The position numbers and the translations under genes are program-made. Positions 9,691 through 21,062 of a stretch of 64,000 nt of DNA are shown here, in pieces. The stretch's first letter is position 1. Each line of letters opens with the position of its first letter. Origin of the DNA: Prostheceraeus crozeri. Taxonomy: Eukaryota; Platyhelminthes; Polycladida; Euryleptidae. The stretch spans positions 351,001-415,000 of the forward strand of contig CAJQUW010016138.1 of assembly GCA_907163375.1 (NCBI GenBank). Reading direction: 5' to 3'. The notes under the pieces were generated by a model. The model was not told the origin of the DNA. It searched no databases and worked only from the letters and a program-made list of their open reading frames with translations.

Positions 9691-10135
9691 TTCAATTCTA
9701 ACAAAATATCTAGAAATGGTACTCCTTCCTGTAATTTCAATAAAACATAAAGACATAATTGCCCACAGTAAGTAGTTCCTGGTTTTTGAATTTGAAATGT
9801 ATTATAAATTCCATTTGCAAGTATTTCTCTTACTTCATTCGTAGGTGGAAGTCCATATGAGTCAAAATAATAATTATCTCCGTTTTTACTAAAGATACCT
9901 GCTGACCAATGTACGCCTTTTTGGTCTGAAGTGTGAAGATTCGTTATGAAATTTACAGTTGAAACTTTGTTCCGGGAACTGAAGGTTCCTGTTGGCTTAT
10001 TTTTGATCAATTGTAATTCGTCTCTCATTAGAACATGAAAATTCTTTATTCCTATTTGATTTGCGATCTTCTTAGGTCGAAATTTGTCGTGGTTTGCGTT
10101 CCATATAATTCAAAAAACTCGATCACGTCAGTCAT
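9681..10135 (-). pseudogene. Adenain/Ulp1-type cysteine protease, copy A
   Basis: Polinton maturation protease. The visible frame has the catalytic His in GVHWSAG, the acid residue in YYFDSYG, and the Gln/Cys pair in CGQLCLYVL, the order of adenovirus protease. The whole homologue at 50,035-50,493 has 152 residues. This copy is broken, about one break. It is convergent with the integrase fusion and follows the 112-base tandem array. In adenoviruses such enzymes cut virion precursors at (M/I/L)-x-G-x|G; candidate sites of this form exist in neighbouring gene products. Confidence 0.75.
9961..9989. repeat. Hairpin pair inside protease, copy A
   Basis: gaaac-ttt-gttcc and ggaac-tgaag-gttcc. Shared with copy B at 50,182-50,210, in frame. 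Confidence 0.7.
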
Positions 10136-10812
10136 TTTAAATGAAACAAAAATCCAAATTGAAAATGTCATTGTCACTTTTCAGTCTCCACGCAAATAAG
10201 TTGCAATAAATGTTACTACTTGTTACTTATGAAGTAGAGTCCAACATTTATATGAAAAACAGAAATCCAAATTGCAAATGTCATTATCACTTTTCAGTCT
10301 CCACGCAAATAAGTTGCAATAAATGTTACTACTTGTTACTTATGAAGTAGAGTCCAACATTTATATGAAAACAGAAATCCAAATTGCAAATGTCATTGTC
10401 ACTTTTCAGTCTCCACGCAAATAAGTTGCAATAAATGTTACTACTTGTTACTTATGAAGTAGAGTCCAACATTTATATGAAAACAGAAATCCAAATTGAA
10501 AATGTCATTGTCACTTTTCAGTCTCCACGCAAATAAGTTGCAAAAAATGTTACTACTTGTTACTTATGAAGTAGAGTCCAACATTTATATGAAAACAGAA
10601 ATCCAAATTGAAAATGTCATTGTCACCTTTCAGTCTCCACGCAAATAAGTTGCAATAAATGTTACTACTTGTTACTTATGAAGTAGATTCCAACATTTAT
10701 ATGAAAACAGAAATCCAAATTGAAAATGTCATTGTCACTTTTCAGTCTCCACGCAAATAAGTTGCAATAAATGTTACTACTTGTTACTTATGAAGTAGAG
10801 TCCAACATTTAC
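10136..10812. repeat. 112-base tandem array, six copies
   Basis: Units start (atgaaaacagaaatccaaat) at about 10141, 10252, 10365, 10477, 10589 and 10701, a period of 111-113 bases. Copies differ at only a few positions. The last unit runs into the stop codon of the next gene at 10,809, so the array and the gene overlap by a few bases. There are no unique spacers, so it is not a CRISPR array. An unlike array occupies the same gene-to-gene slot in copy B. Confidence 0.95.
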
Positions 10813-11495
10813 AAGTCCTCTAATTCCTGCGTGAGCCCAGTATGTTGCGCAGGTCGCTGTTCAGTTTGTTGCACATTGGGTGAATCAAATATGGATTCTG
10901 CTAATCTTCGCTTTTCTTCTTCTTTCTCATGATCAATGAAATCTTCAAGATATGTAAAATGCTTCATCGCAAAGTAAATTGATAGAGAAGAATTGGCTAA
11001 GTTTGGATAGTTCTTTGATAATTTGAATAATTTGATCAGTAATGTCACATATGAACGTGAAAACTTTATTTTGTGGGTCTCATTTAACTCTTTCACGAAT
11101 TTTGTATAATTCATATTAGACAATAACTTCAGTCGCTGAAGCACTTCTCCTTGTAAAACATAGCAGCGTAGAAGATTCCGATGTGTAATTTTCTCAAAAC
11201 CAATGAGTTTATTCAATGAAGAGATGCACGATGATGTACTTATAATATCCTTTTTCTCGAGAAATACAGGTAAATTGCTGCTGTCAACATCCTTGAATGA
11301 ATCTCGGATTATTTCAAACACTTCTCTCTTTTTATCTTCTTCGCTTCCACTCGTCTTCTGTTTCTTTCTTAGTGATTCAAGAATAAATTTTGTTGATATC
11401 GTTTTGAAGAAATCAAGATGGTCTGGTGAAATAAGAGGCACAACTTGATCCACGAAGCAACAAAATTCTCTCTCTATTTTGCTGACGGAAGACAT
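10809..11495 (-). CDS. Terminal gene of copy A, unknown function
   Basis: 228 residues, looks whole, not recognised. Mostly alpha-helical. The centre (KFVKELNETHKIKFSRSYV, then LIKLFKLSKNYPNLANSSLSI) looks like a helix-turn-helix-type segment, and the C-terminus is acidic and glutamine-rich. The gene at 48,267-48,935 occupies the same place in copy B. It shares the scattered pattern SL-x-x-L-x-x-EK ... HKI-x-FSR ... KL-x-KL-x-x-x-Y-x-x-L ... SL-x-I but little overall identity. A DNA-binding or regulatory role is a guess. Confidence 0.6.
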   Translation of the reverse strand: MSSVSKIEREFCCFVDQVVPLISPDHLDFFKTISTKFILESLRKKQKTSGSEEDKKREVFEIIRDSFKDVDSSNLPVFLEKKDIISTSSCISSLNKLIGFEKITHRNLLRCYVLQGEVLQRLKLLSNMNYTKFVKELNETHKIKFSRSYVTLLIKLFKLSKNYPNLANSSLSIYFAMKHFTYLEDFIDHEKEEEKRRLAESIFDSPNVQQTEQRPAQHTGLTQELEDL

Positions 11496-11650
11496 TGCAA
11501 ATGAGAACTTTGCTTTCTAGCGCGCACGGAACAATGACAGAAGAGAGAGAAATGAAAACAGCTGCCAGATGCTTTGACGTCATGCGGTTGTGCTGACTTG
11601 CTGGTAAGAATTAAAACAACTTGCCTAACGTACAACTAAAATCTAATTGT
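11496..11650 (-). promoter_or_regulatory. Conserved leader upstream of terminal gene, copy A
   Basis: Read on the minus strand, this region matches about 48,015-48,260 of copy B. Shared stretches include tacgttaggc-agttgtttta, a tcagcaca-ccg-atgacgt block and cagctgttttcatttctctc. The coding sequences that follow have diverged far more than this leader, so it is probably kept as promoter or packaging/replication sequence. Confidence 0.55.
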
Positions 11651-11651
11651 A

Positions 11652-11975
11652 TCACAAAGCTGTAGCAACTACTGGAATTGTAAGAACGCCAGATGAAATG
11701 ACAATAGTGAGAGCGCCTAAAGAAATTGTTAAACATGCTCCAACGCCTTGTGTTACATTCTTAACTTTAGTCCATCTCTTTCTTAATTTTTTATAATGCT
11801 CTAATCTTAATAATAATTGAGATTCCTTATCTTTCATATAGCGTACTCTATCTTTGTGTTTTTCTTTATTCATTTTTTCAATGTTAATCTTTTCAATGTC
11901 CATTAAAGTAGAACTACGTTCATATGATAACGAAGGATATATTCTTGAGGTTCCTTCCACTTTTGTTTCTTCCAT
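11652..11975 (-). CDS. Small C-terminal membrane protein, unknown
   Basis: 107 residues, looks whole. It has a charged Lys/Glu/Arg-rich N-terminal two thirds and a C-terminal hydrophobic helix (ACLTISLGALTIVISSGVL). It could be a tail-anchored membrane protein. No homologue is seen in copy B. It is on the same strand as the terminal gene, upstream of it, and its start is preceded by an A-run like other genes of the element. Confidence 0.5.
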   Translation of the reverse strand: MEETKVEGTSRIYPSLSYERSSTLMDIEKINIEKMNKEKHKDRVRYMKDKESQLLLRLEHYKKLRKRWTKVKNVTQGVGACLTISLGALTIVISSGVLTIPVVATAL

Positions 11976-11989
11976 TTTTAAATGAATAT

Positions 11990-12350
11990 TTTGAATAAAT
12001 ATTTTGAATATAATCTTCTGCTATATTAGGTCAACGTGATATTTTTTGAGCTACCTAAATTTTCATCTGCCTACATTTTCGACCTTCGGCTACGTGATAT
12101 TTTCGGCCACGTGATATTTTTTAGATTGCGTGATATTTTAAGACCGCCTAAATTTTCGTCCACGTGATATTTTGAGACCGCCTAAATTTTCGATTACGGG
12201 ATATTTTGGGACCGCCTAAATTTTTGAAATTTTGATTTTTTTTGAAAATTTGTCACTACCTAAATTTTCGCCCTTCGGCCTTCGGCCACGTGAAATTTGA
12301 AATCTACCTAATTTTTTGAAATTTTGATTTTTTGAAAATTTTGAAAAAAC
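11990..12350. repeat. Degenerate repeats of CACGTGATATTTT and CCTAAATTTTCG
   Basis: About seven copies of a (c/t)acgtgatatttt motif and about seven of cctaaattttcg alternate through this non-coding stretch, with several CACGTG or near-CACGTG cores. The region sits between the last gene and the terminal palindrome of copy A. It may be an iteron-like or subterminal repeat region; no gene is seen. Confidence 0.75.
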
Positions 12351-12360
12351 CCGCAAAAAT

Positions 12361-12420
12361 GTGACATCCGGCGCAAGCGAAGCGAAGCAAAGCGAAGCGA
12401 AGCGTCGCGCCGGATGTCAC
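12361..12420. repeat. Perfect 14-bp palindrome enclosing AGCGA pentamers
   Basis: gtgacatccggcgc at 12361-12374 is exactly complementary to gcgccggatgtcac at 12407-12420. The 32-base loop is a run of agcga-like pentamers. It marks the outer limit of the copy A repeats and could be a terminus, a nested miniature element or a strong hairpin. Confidence 0.85.
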
Positions 12421-13194
12421 ACTATATACTACTGATATTCTGCAACAGCACTTCGTCCCCTTCGCCAATTCAAAGTTCGGTGGGCTGCAGCATTACATCC
12501 TACAAGACGACAATGCGCCACCGCACTGAGAGGCTTCTGTTCGTGAGCTGAAGGAGGAGCTGGGCATCCGAACTCTCTAATGGTACTCACAAAAACTAAT
12601 GATAAAATTCCTTGCATGAATCAGATAGCGGAATCCTAAATTACGTACATAATATGGAATAACATGATTTTAACCGATAAACATTCATGCAGACATGTGC
12701 TACTTTCAGATGTTTTATTGAATTACTTAATCATGGCCTAATACATTTGATGTATTGACCTTTGTTGTTCAATGTTAACATGCGAATGAGACCAACAAAG
12801 GGTCTAATTAGTTCAACCGACATGCGCCGTGTGCGTCTCTAACAGCCACCGATCGCGAGATGGTTGATCTCTGTTCATAAAGCTTCGCGGACGAGATTTT
12901 CTTCTCTAGCAGAAGAGAATTGCAGAGGGGGGTTTAGCTTCTGTTGAGTGTACTTACTATAAAATGAATCCCGTTAGAATATAGACGACTCTTCTATGCA
13001 ACGGGTGATTTCTGTCGAAAGATTATATCAAGACTACGCGATCGATCGTTAAATGCGCTTATGTTCTCAAAGCAAAGCATCATCTCAGCGATAACTGCTC
13101 ACTTGGGCCTATGAAACGATGATTCATGAGTCCTCTTCAGATGATTTACGAAGTTCCTGCTGATCAGCAGTTCTCTACTAATTTAATAGTCCTA
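12421..13194. other. Intergenic DNA between copy A and element B
   Basis: Composition here is more balanced than in copy A. I see no gene, no array and no clear transposon remnant; the short open frames are not persuasive. Confidence 0.5.
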
Positions 13195-13933
13195 AGTAGT
13201 ACACAGATGCCAAAAAGGACGACAAATGAGCAGTGATGACTCTTCCCCCTCCCTCTCCCCATTTCTCGGATGGCAATTTTTCGAGATGAAGGAGCAGCTG
13301 GAGAGGAAAAGCGACGGCAAATTCGGACTCTACGTGAAATTTTGGGACGGCAAAGTTGTTTCCAACTCCATCAGATGTCAACTGGAAACCGACCCCTCCC
13401 TCCGGCAAGGACAGTTGGGTTTCACGGTATTCTCTCTAGCATTGGAACGCGATATCGTATGAAGAAATTGCTTTCAGATTTGGAATCCTCATGACCTTCT
13501 GCATCACGGTTTGTGGCAAAAGTTGAGACACGCTTCCTTTCCTGTCTTCTTCCCTTAGGATTTTGCAGGTTTTGGACGTTTGGGATGAGAAAGGCCATTT
13601 TTCGGCATGAAGAAGGCTTCGGAGAGGAAAACGGAGGGCAAATTTGGACTCTACGTGAGATTTTGAGTCGGGAGGGTTGTTTCTAGCTCCATCGGATGAA
13701 ATCTGGAAAACCGACCGCTCCCCCCCCCCCCCCGGCAGGCAAGCAAGCAAGCAGGCAGGGAAAGCAGAGAAGGGTTTGGGAAATAGGAGGAAAGTCGGCT
13801 GGGAGGCAGAAGTGATGTTTCTCGACCGATCGCATCCTCGGCTATATAAGTGGAGTCTCTCTCCACTTATGGGAATCAGTTCTCCTCCCGACTTGGTCGA
13901 GGCAGGTGAACTCCGGAGCTCTGATGATAGCAT
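13195..13933 (+). repeat. Left terminal inverted repeat of element B
   Basis: The outer part (about 13195-13260) and the inner part (about 13540-13933) match the reverse complement of 27,217-27,790. A middle portion differs in length between the two sides. It contains a C-run, a gcaagcaagcaagcaggcag short repeat, and near its inner end a TATATAAG box followed by a 10-bp perfect palindrome at about 13846-13870. Confidence 0.85.
13846..13870. promoter_or_regulatory. TATA box plus hairpin in left TIR
   Basis: tatataag leads directly into ataagtggag-tctct-ctccacttat, a perfect palindrome with 10-bp arms. The same arrangement is at about 27,282-27,306 in the right TIR in mirror orientation. A TATA-like box with a symmetrical element aimed into the element suggests a terminal promoter with a dimeric-factor site, but this is inference. 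Confidence 0.5.
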
Positions 13934-16630
13934 CGGAAAACTCTAAAAACCGGGATTTTTCGATTTTTCGATTGCCGCAGTCACCTGCGTTGTCAGAGTG
14001 AGTGGAGAGCCCCTAATATGCCGAAAAACTTAAATTCGTTATTTTTGAAGGTTTTCTGGGGTTTTCGACCCTTCTAACACTTAAAAACAACGAAGGTATT
14101 TATAAGTGTGTTGGATGTGCGAGGATTCCTACCACAGGAGAATTGACTATAAAGAAGAGAGTTGACTTTGCGTTTCACATTTACCTTTCACAAGTGCATG
14201 GTACGTAGGTTTCGCTGTAATATTCCAATGACAGGGAGTTCCTTAGGGACAGCGGATGGTGCCGTAGTGATAGGTGTGGCAAGGGACTGTGTCATGTTTT
14301 AGACCGAAACCTCTAGGGCAACTCATGTTGTGCATTTCACACAATTCTCAACGTAGCACTTTGAACGCCAGTCGGTTTAGTCTTAATTATCTTGTCATGG
14401 GTGGCTTATAAACATCTCCATTGCAAAACGCTTGTGGATCGCGACACGGCTTGCTATCAGGCCACATTCAAAAACGGCTTCCTATCAGGCCAATCATTCT
14501 GTAAGTTAAAAATGGCTTGCTATCAGGCCACTCTCCAAGTTAGAAGCGGCTTGCTGTCAGACTTGGAAAGTTAAGTTTCATGTCTTACTATCAAGTCATT
14601 GACGGTGCAAGTGACGGAGATTTTTGGTGTAATACTTCCTGTTGGTGGGCGTTCTTTCGAGACAGCGGTAAAGTTCGCAGCGATGGGTATTGCACGGGAC
14701 GTTGGCAATTGTAATCCTTGTGAAACCTCTCTGCGTCATGCTTACAAGTGGTTGTCTTTCGTCTCAACGTACTACTCTGACCACCAGAACGACATTTAGC
14801 AATCTGCCACAGGTTACCTTATAAAATTTCCATTGCATTGAGTGACTTAACACTCTCCCGTAGGTTAGCCATAGGTAACTCATACATGCGAAAATGAAGC
14901 ATGAGTTCTGTTAAGAACTGCCTCTATCACCGAGGCTAAATTATGAAATGGAATGAAACGGGAGGCCACCCTTGCACCACATGCAGCACACAACATACTT
15001 CTCTCTTCTGTAGCAAACAATCACTTATCATACGAATGAAAAATCATGTTTCAACGATGAACATTAAGAATCAACTGTTTCATCCACAATTCAACATAGT
15101 AGGAATGTTTTATAGATGCAGTTACATTTACGAGTGTTTTCAAATCAGCATTAGAAAGTTCAGGTTTTATTAAATGTGACCGTTAGCGCAGTCAGAATGT
15201 GTAGAATGATGTTTTATAGAAGCAGTGGTTACCGGGGCCAGAAAGTTTTATGAGGTTTACTGCACTGTGTAGATTGCTTTTAGACACTTTCGTTGCTCTT
15301 GCAGTGTTAAAAGGTTCTATATTGAGTTGAGACGATCACTGCACTATGTGGAATGTTTTATAAATACAGTGACGATAACGTCTTGTCACAAATGTTAGGA
15401 GTGATCATGTGAACACTAAATCAAAGACATATGTTTGTGGGAGATGCAACAGATGGAAACTAAGGGTTACCAATCACGAAAAGGTGAACACACAACACTG
15501 CTTCGTTCTCAGAATCAAAGCTTGGAGTGAAGACTGCATCCACAAAATCCACATAGGAAGTAACTATCAATGGCTTCAGGGTAAAGCAGTTACATTGATA
15601 GTAGGATTTTCAGATGATCTCACTGCAGAAAGCTTTGCTATAGGATAGTGGTGCACTTCAACCCTGTGACTTCAGTCGAATTCTAAAAACGGTCCGGCTA
15701 CCAAATGTCTCCCTGTTAGAAAATTCAAACTCCATGACTGTTAGATTACTGAATACTTCAGAATGTCAAACACATTTCCAATCATGCGAAAAATAACTCG
15801 TAAGTGTGTGCATTCAAAGGGAACTCTAGCTCGTCTGTGATTGGACGAGAGGTCTGATCCATTCACAGCTTTGGAAAATCTTATAAAATTGAGAGTGCAC
15901 AAGCTCTGCTCTGCATATTTATTTTTCATAAGGTGAGTATCGATGAGCTCCCAGCCTGCTATCAGGTTGGGTTTCATGTAGCCTCTTCCTATCAAGAGAT
16001 TCATTTCTGCTTATAAAACATATCATCGCTGTAATACCTCCTTTGCTCAAGCGTCCCTTCGGGACGGCGGGTACTGCCGTAGAGGGATTGCAATGCACGG
16101 GTTGTTCGTCGTTTGTTAGACCGAAACCTCTGAGACGTTGCTCATGTTGGGCGTTCGACTTCATACTCAACGTGACGCTTTCTCTCGCCAGGTCAGAGTA
16201 CTTCAGCCATTCAACGAAGGTTAGTCTGCATGATATGGAGCAGGGAAACGTAGAGTTACCTGGTTGAATGATTGTTCACATGATAAATGTTGACTAGGTA
16301 AATGAAACTCCATATTTCCTTTTCAGTGATTAAAGTTTATACCTACAATTAATTGTCAACAATCGAATGTCCAACATAAAATTTTATGGAGAAATTGAAT
16401 ATTACCGCGTCTCTGCCGAGATGGAAAAGGCCACTATTGAGCAATATAAGTTTTTGTGTCAAGGATGAGGTCGACTAGCTAACATCATTGGGGTGGAGAC
16501 ACAAACATCCACGAGAATATTCATTTTTTAACATATATCAAGACCCGTCACCCCCAAAATTTTATTAATTTTTAAACCGAATCCAAAATTTCATTGTGGC
16601 AGTCTGCTTATCTCTGTTCTCATTCTTTTT
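13934..16630. repeat. Subterminal repeat region of element B
   Basis: No credible gene. Three diverged copies of a roughly 170-base unit lie at about 14,221-14,390, 14,625-14,800 and 16,025-16,210. They share accgaaacctct, a gcgg-tactgccgta block, and ctcaacgt-g-acttt, and in part a gtccc-ttc-gggac hairpin. Between them, 14,440-14,575 has about four copies of ggcttgctatcaggcca spaced about 33 bases, with another degenerate copy near 15,955. Confidence 0.65.
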
Positions 16631-16633
16631 CAG

Positions 16634-17790
16634 TGCATGAATGCATTCGTAATGGGGAAACCGTCCCCCAATGAGCAATCGGGGAAGCCTATGAGCAGCT
16701 TGGAAAGTGTAAGTATCTCTAACATCTCATGCTTAGATTGTTTAACATCCTCTGTATCATCCTTGTCTCAATGTCTAATCTCATTGTCCTCTGTTTAATG
16801 TGTCTCAGTCTCAGATGTGGCAGAGATGAAGACGTGAGAAGAAGCCGCGAGGAATTTCCGGCCCTACCTTCCCGCCCGTCCACTTCCGCTGAACCACCGA
16901 CTCCTTTGTCGACCTCGGGCATCGTCATCGCCTCGTCTCCACCGCCTGCTCCAGTACCAGCTACCCGTCGTCACATCCCTCCGACACCGAAGCCAAGGAC
17001 CCTTTCACCCTCTGTCCGTGTCCCACTCCTACCCCTTGCGCTTCCATCCTTGCTGCCGGAGATCAATCACTTGATGGTACGTGCAATGGGAAAGGCGATT
17101 AGACTTAAATGCATGCTCATTACTTCAAAACACTAACCTCTTTTCCTTTTTCTCAACGGATCTCGCAGCTTACCTCCTGGACGGAGACGTCCCTTTTCCT
17201 CCAACCATCATTCCTACATCACCACCCGCTTCAGCGGACGAACTCCCTCTCCTCTCCGTAAAGTCCGTGGAGAGATTGCTGGAGAAGCAGGCAATCGAAG
17301 CGGTAGAGATCGAAGAGGAAATCGAAATTGAGGAGATCGAAGTGGAGGAGGAGCTTCGATGACGGCGATGTGAAAAGGTTTTTGCCAAAGCCTTCAACTT
17401 GAGACGACAGACCGCTGGCAACGCCTGCAAGGGAGGAGCTCAGTGGTGACCTCGACGGCCCAAGTGTGAAGGTTGTGGACGCAGGTTCTACAACAGCACC
17501 AACTCACAACGTCACATCGAAGACGGATTCTGTGGCAGTGTGAGGCAACCACTGACGACATCAGTTAGGAAGCATCCTTCATCACACGTCGGCTTTTCCT
17601 GTTCTTTGTGTGAGAAGAGCTTTCCGACAGAGTTTGTTCTTTCTTCGCACACACCCTGTCACACCCATCCCACAGAGCTTTACACTGACAACACTGTCAC
17701 TCCAAGGCTGAGCAAGCTTTCCCTTGAGAGGCTCATTCGCGACAATGCATTAGAAAGCTCTGAACTTAGGATGTTCACTCTTTCTTAATG
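16634..17790 (+). pseudogene. Proline-rich, zinc-finger region upstream of element B polymerase
   Basis: Open segments encode a Pro/Ser-rich stretch (PALPSRPSTSAEPPTPLS), an acidic Glu/Ile repeat (EEEIEIEEIEVEEEL) and two Cys/His fingers, CEGCGRRF ... HIEDGFC near 17,465 and CSLCEKSF ... H near 17,590. N-terminal fingers are usual in this class of Polinton polymerase, so this is probably the N-terminal part of the polymerase gene or a separate finger protein. Several consensus splice-like signals occur here. It is broken, with several breaks. Confidence 0.5.
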
Positions 17791-18217
17791 AATAATATAG
17801 GTTTAATTAATCAAATGTTGACAAACTTTGTTAGGTTTTTACTAAACGGCATGTTCTACCTGACTGCTCGTTTCAATTCAATGAGGTAGACAGTAGCACG
17901 GGAGAAGTAGAGTCCACTGGACCATTAGGATAGGCTGCTGCTGATCTAATAGGGGATGTAAACGAGTGAATAGAGAGACATGCCAACTATCTCGTCAGCA
18001 ACTTAAATAAATTTAATGTAAGAGACCGCGGTTTGGTTTCTGATGGGATAGAGAAAGTCGACATAAAAATCAATCTCTAAAAAACAGTTTACAAGATAGT
18101 GGTTGTTTCACCCTACCCAAAGCACTAGCCAGCAAAAAGGCTGTCTTCAATGTACATTGTCAGTCCCAGTGTTTCAAGTATGCCGTCCGCTCCATTCTTC
18201 ACTATAGTGATATAAGT

Positions 18218-20200
18218 ATGCATCGTCAAAGACCAGCTAAATATCACGAACGGGAGGATGAGCTTAAGTTTGACGGCTTCGATGTCAACACATTAGATTT
18301 TAGGGACATCGCCCAATTTGAAAAATTAAATAAAATTAACATAGTCGTCCATCTCTTGGAAAAACGTCTAAATGGCGTTAGGTATAACAACCGCCAAAGT
18401 AACCTTGAGCGGGTTGTCAATCTCCTCCAAATGTATAGCGACAACCACCCAGAATGGCATTATTGTGGTATTCCTAAATTTTCTGGATTGTATCGCCACC
18501 AACAAAGTTATGACAACAAAAATTATTACCGTGATTGCTGCACACGACGCTTTAGGTCATAACCATTCTTTGAACAACACCACGAGTGGTGCTCTCGGGG
18601 TAAACGTCAAATGGAAATCATGCCCAAAGGTAAATTTTATAGGTATGAAGAAAACGGCAATGAGCTCAGTCCCATGTGCACCATTTATGCGGACATTGAA
18701 TGTTACATTGAACAAGAAGACCAAACGCATGAGCCAGTAGCCATTGCCTGTTATGAAGTATGGCATCCATCCTAGGGGAATCAAAAGAAGATGCATGTGT
18801 GGCAAGGGGAGGAGTGCGTTGAAAACTTCCTCAACTTTTTAGATAGGAAAGGCCGTTTTCATCAACGGTATGAAACGGAGCTGACTAGGAAGCCCATGTG
18901 CTTCACAGAAGCCGATAAACTAATATTTGATAGGATCACGGAATGTCCTCGCTGCTGCTCATCCTTTCATGATCGGCGACATAGGAAAGTGAGGGACCAT
19001 TGCCATCTCAGTGGTAAATTAGGTCTGCCTTATGCAGTAAATGTAATTTGACTCTTAGGCTCAAAAGGCGAACGCGCTCCGTCATCTTCCATAGCTTTAA
19101 ATGTTATGATGCTCACATTCGCCATGGATTCGGTAAAATGAAATCCTGGTCATCCAAAGTCATTGCACAAAGTAAGGAAAAATTTATGTGCATCACTGCC
19201 AAAGTACAAGTGGACAAAGCAGCTGAAGGGAAGTCTGTCTTCTATGACATACAGTTTCTAGATAGCTTTCAATTTATGTCTTCTTCCTCAGCTGCGTTGG
19301 CCAGTAATTTAGAAACACATCCCCTCACTCAACATTTAAAAAAAGACTATCCCAACATTAGTGAAGGTCTCATGCGACAGAAAGGGGTGTTTCCTTATAG
19401 TTATTTTAGTTCAATGGAGACATTGAGGGAGACATCCCTTCCGTCCATAGATAAATCTAAAAATGATTTGACGGGTGAGGACTGTTCGCCGGATGACTAT
19501 AGGCATGTAGAGCAAGCATGGTTAGAATTTAGGTGTCGCACTTTTCATGACTATATGCTTGCCTACCTAAAATTAGACGTCTATCTGTTGGCTGACGCAT
19601 TTGAGACTTTTAGGAAAGTTACATTAGAACAGGACGCCTTAGACCCCGTCCATTTTGTTAGTCTGCCGGGTCTGTCCTATCAGTCAGCCTTCAAGATGAC
19701 GAAAGAGAGAATAAATTTACTGCAAGATGCAGAAATGTATACATTATTTGAACGTGGTATTAGAGGGCTTAACGCTTGTCAACAAGCATGTTGTGAGCAG
19801 CACCCAAGACATAGGATCTACCCTAAATTTAATGTACATAGACCAGAATAATTTGTATGGAAGTGCATCATCCAATCCTTTGTTACTGTCTGACTTCCAA
19901 TGGGTAGAGCCTATGACATTGGGCACTTCTCCAATCCAGCACACATCATGGCAGTGGAAGATGAGACCGATGTAGGTTATTTATTTGAAGTCGGTCTCAT
20001 CTATCCAGAGTGTATCAAGAAAAAGACAGTTCATTTTCCTCTCGCAAATAAATTTAAAATATTTACCACCAAAGTTTGATAGTTCCAACTATCCCACTGA
20101 CCATCGACTTTACTCTAACACAAATAAAGCGAAGCTTGGCTGCTTTAAGGATGAGCGCGCCGGCAAAGAGATAGAGATTATCTTGCTTCGTCCCTAGATG
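18218..20200 (+). pseudogene. Family B DNA polymerase of element B, zinc/EndoVII class
   Basis: Recognisable in order: the pre-exonuclease segment with QFEKLNKINI and HYCGIPKFS, an endonuclease VII-type motif (CPRC, then KVRDHCHLSG) near 18,950-19,010, an exonuclease motif (HSFKCYDAH) near 19,090, the DSFQFMSSS and ETSLPS segments, the conserved YLKLDVYLLADAFE stretch near 19,575, and palm motif A (YIDQNNLYGSA) near 19,840. Motifs B and C are not seen, so the gene is truncated. It is broken, with about half a dozen breaks. It belongs to the same class as the polymerase in copy B and not to that of copy A. Confidence 0.8.
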
Positions 20201-20860
20201 CACTCCATGAAACTAAAATCCACAATTAACGGGCAAAAGGCATCTCGAAGTCAGTCGTTGGGAATATGACACATATGTAGGGACTGTCGAGATGCCATAA
20301 ATTCTCTTAAAATTAAAAAGGCAGAAATGACCATTATAAAATCTCAGTCGCATCAAGTCAGAACAACAACGTTTAGGAATCGAGGCCTCTCAGCTTAGGA
20401 AGATAAGCGATGCTGGATGAGTCCTAGTCAATTACTACCTTACGGACATCCAGACACACATTCACCACCACCCAAAAGACAGAAACTTTCTCCTCTTCCG
20501 TCCGGCGATGTTTGATGATGAATGCTTCCTCTCTGCTGTGGTTGATGTTTTGATTTTTCACTACTTGGCGTTTTCTATGGGGTGTTGTGAATAAGTACCT
20601 TGTGACGTGCGTCCAACTCCTGATCACTCCATATCATCGGTGACCTATCAAATTGTTTTCCTGACTTTGTTTTGTCCCTGTACAGCTTGCTGCACGACAG
20701 TGACCTTGTTTTCTCCGATGATGTGTGAAATAAAAACTTTGATTTCTGCAACCATCAGTAGTACCTATGTGTGGTTCCATGAAAATCGGGTGTGTCATGT
20801 ATATGCTGCGTCGTTTACTTTTCACATGAAGTTGGGGTTCAAATAGGTGGGACTGAATTA
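20201..20860. other. Non-coding DNA after element B polymerase
   Basis: No supported gene; open frames on both strands overlap and look random. It leads into a tandem array. Confidence 0.4.
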
Positions 20861-20864
20861 GTAA

Positions 20865-21062
20865 TGAACCATTCCACTGTTTGTTCAGTTAGAAATAAAG
20901 TCATAACCATTTCACTGTTTGTTTAGTTAGAAATAATGTCATAGCCATTTCAGTGTTTGTAAGATAGGTAAAGTATAAAATAATGTCAGAACCATTTCAC
21001 TGTTTGTTAAGTTAGAAGCAAAGACAGAACCATTTCACCGCTTGCAAAATTAGAAATAAAGT
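20865..21062. repeat. About 43-base tandem array, five copies
   Basis: Degenerate units of the form accatttcactgtttgtt followed by agttagaaataaagtca. The array lies in the convergent gap between the plus-strand polymerase remnant and the minus-strand TBP-like gene. Confidence 0.8.

Larger units (their letters stand above)
1..12420 (+). mobile_element. Polinton/Maverick-like element, copy A (left end outside window)
   Basis: An AT-rich block carries the hallmark Polinton set: family B DNA polymerase, a retroviral-type integrase, an adenain/Ulp1-type cysteine protease, a capsid-like protein and small virion-like proteins. Gene order is polymerase(+), X(-), fibre-like(+), small hydrophobic protein(+), capsid-like(+), core/membrane protein(+), PLA2-integrase(+), protease(-), tandem array, terminal gene(-), small membrane gene(-). 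A near-identical central block lies inverted at about 48-60 kb. The right limit is placed after the palindrome near 12,420 because coding and repeat structure stop there; no terminal inverted repeat can be tested since the other end is off the window. Most genes look whole, with roughly three or four breaks in total, so the insertion looks young. Confidence 0.85.

Noticed and set aside
10136-10812. CRISPR array
   Set aside because: The units are contiguous 112-base tandem copies with no variable spacers, in a eukaryotic element.
12429-12617. 62-residue minus-strand frame next to the palindrome
   Set aside because: Low complexity, no homologue in copy B, no leader resembling those of the element.
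13178-13946. Overlapping open frames in the left terminal inverted repeat, mirrored in the right one
   Set aside because: Both strands and several frames are open because of GC-rich simple sequence; similarity between ends is explained by the TIR.
15409-15648. 79-residue frame with a CGRC motif
   Set aside because: Single Cys pair without partner residues and no neighbour support inside a repeat-rich stretch.
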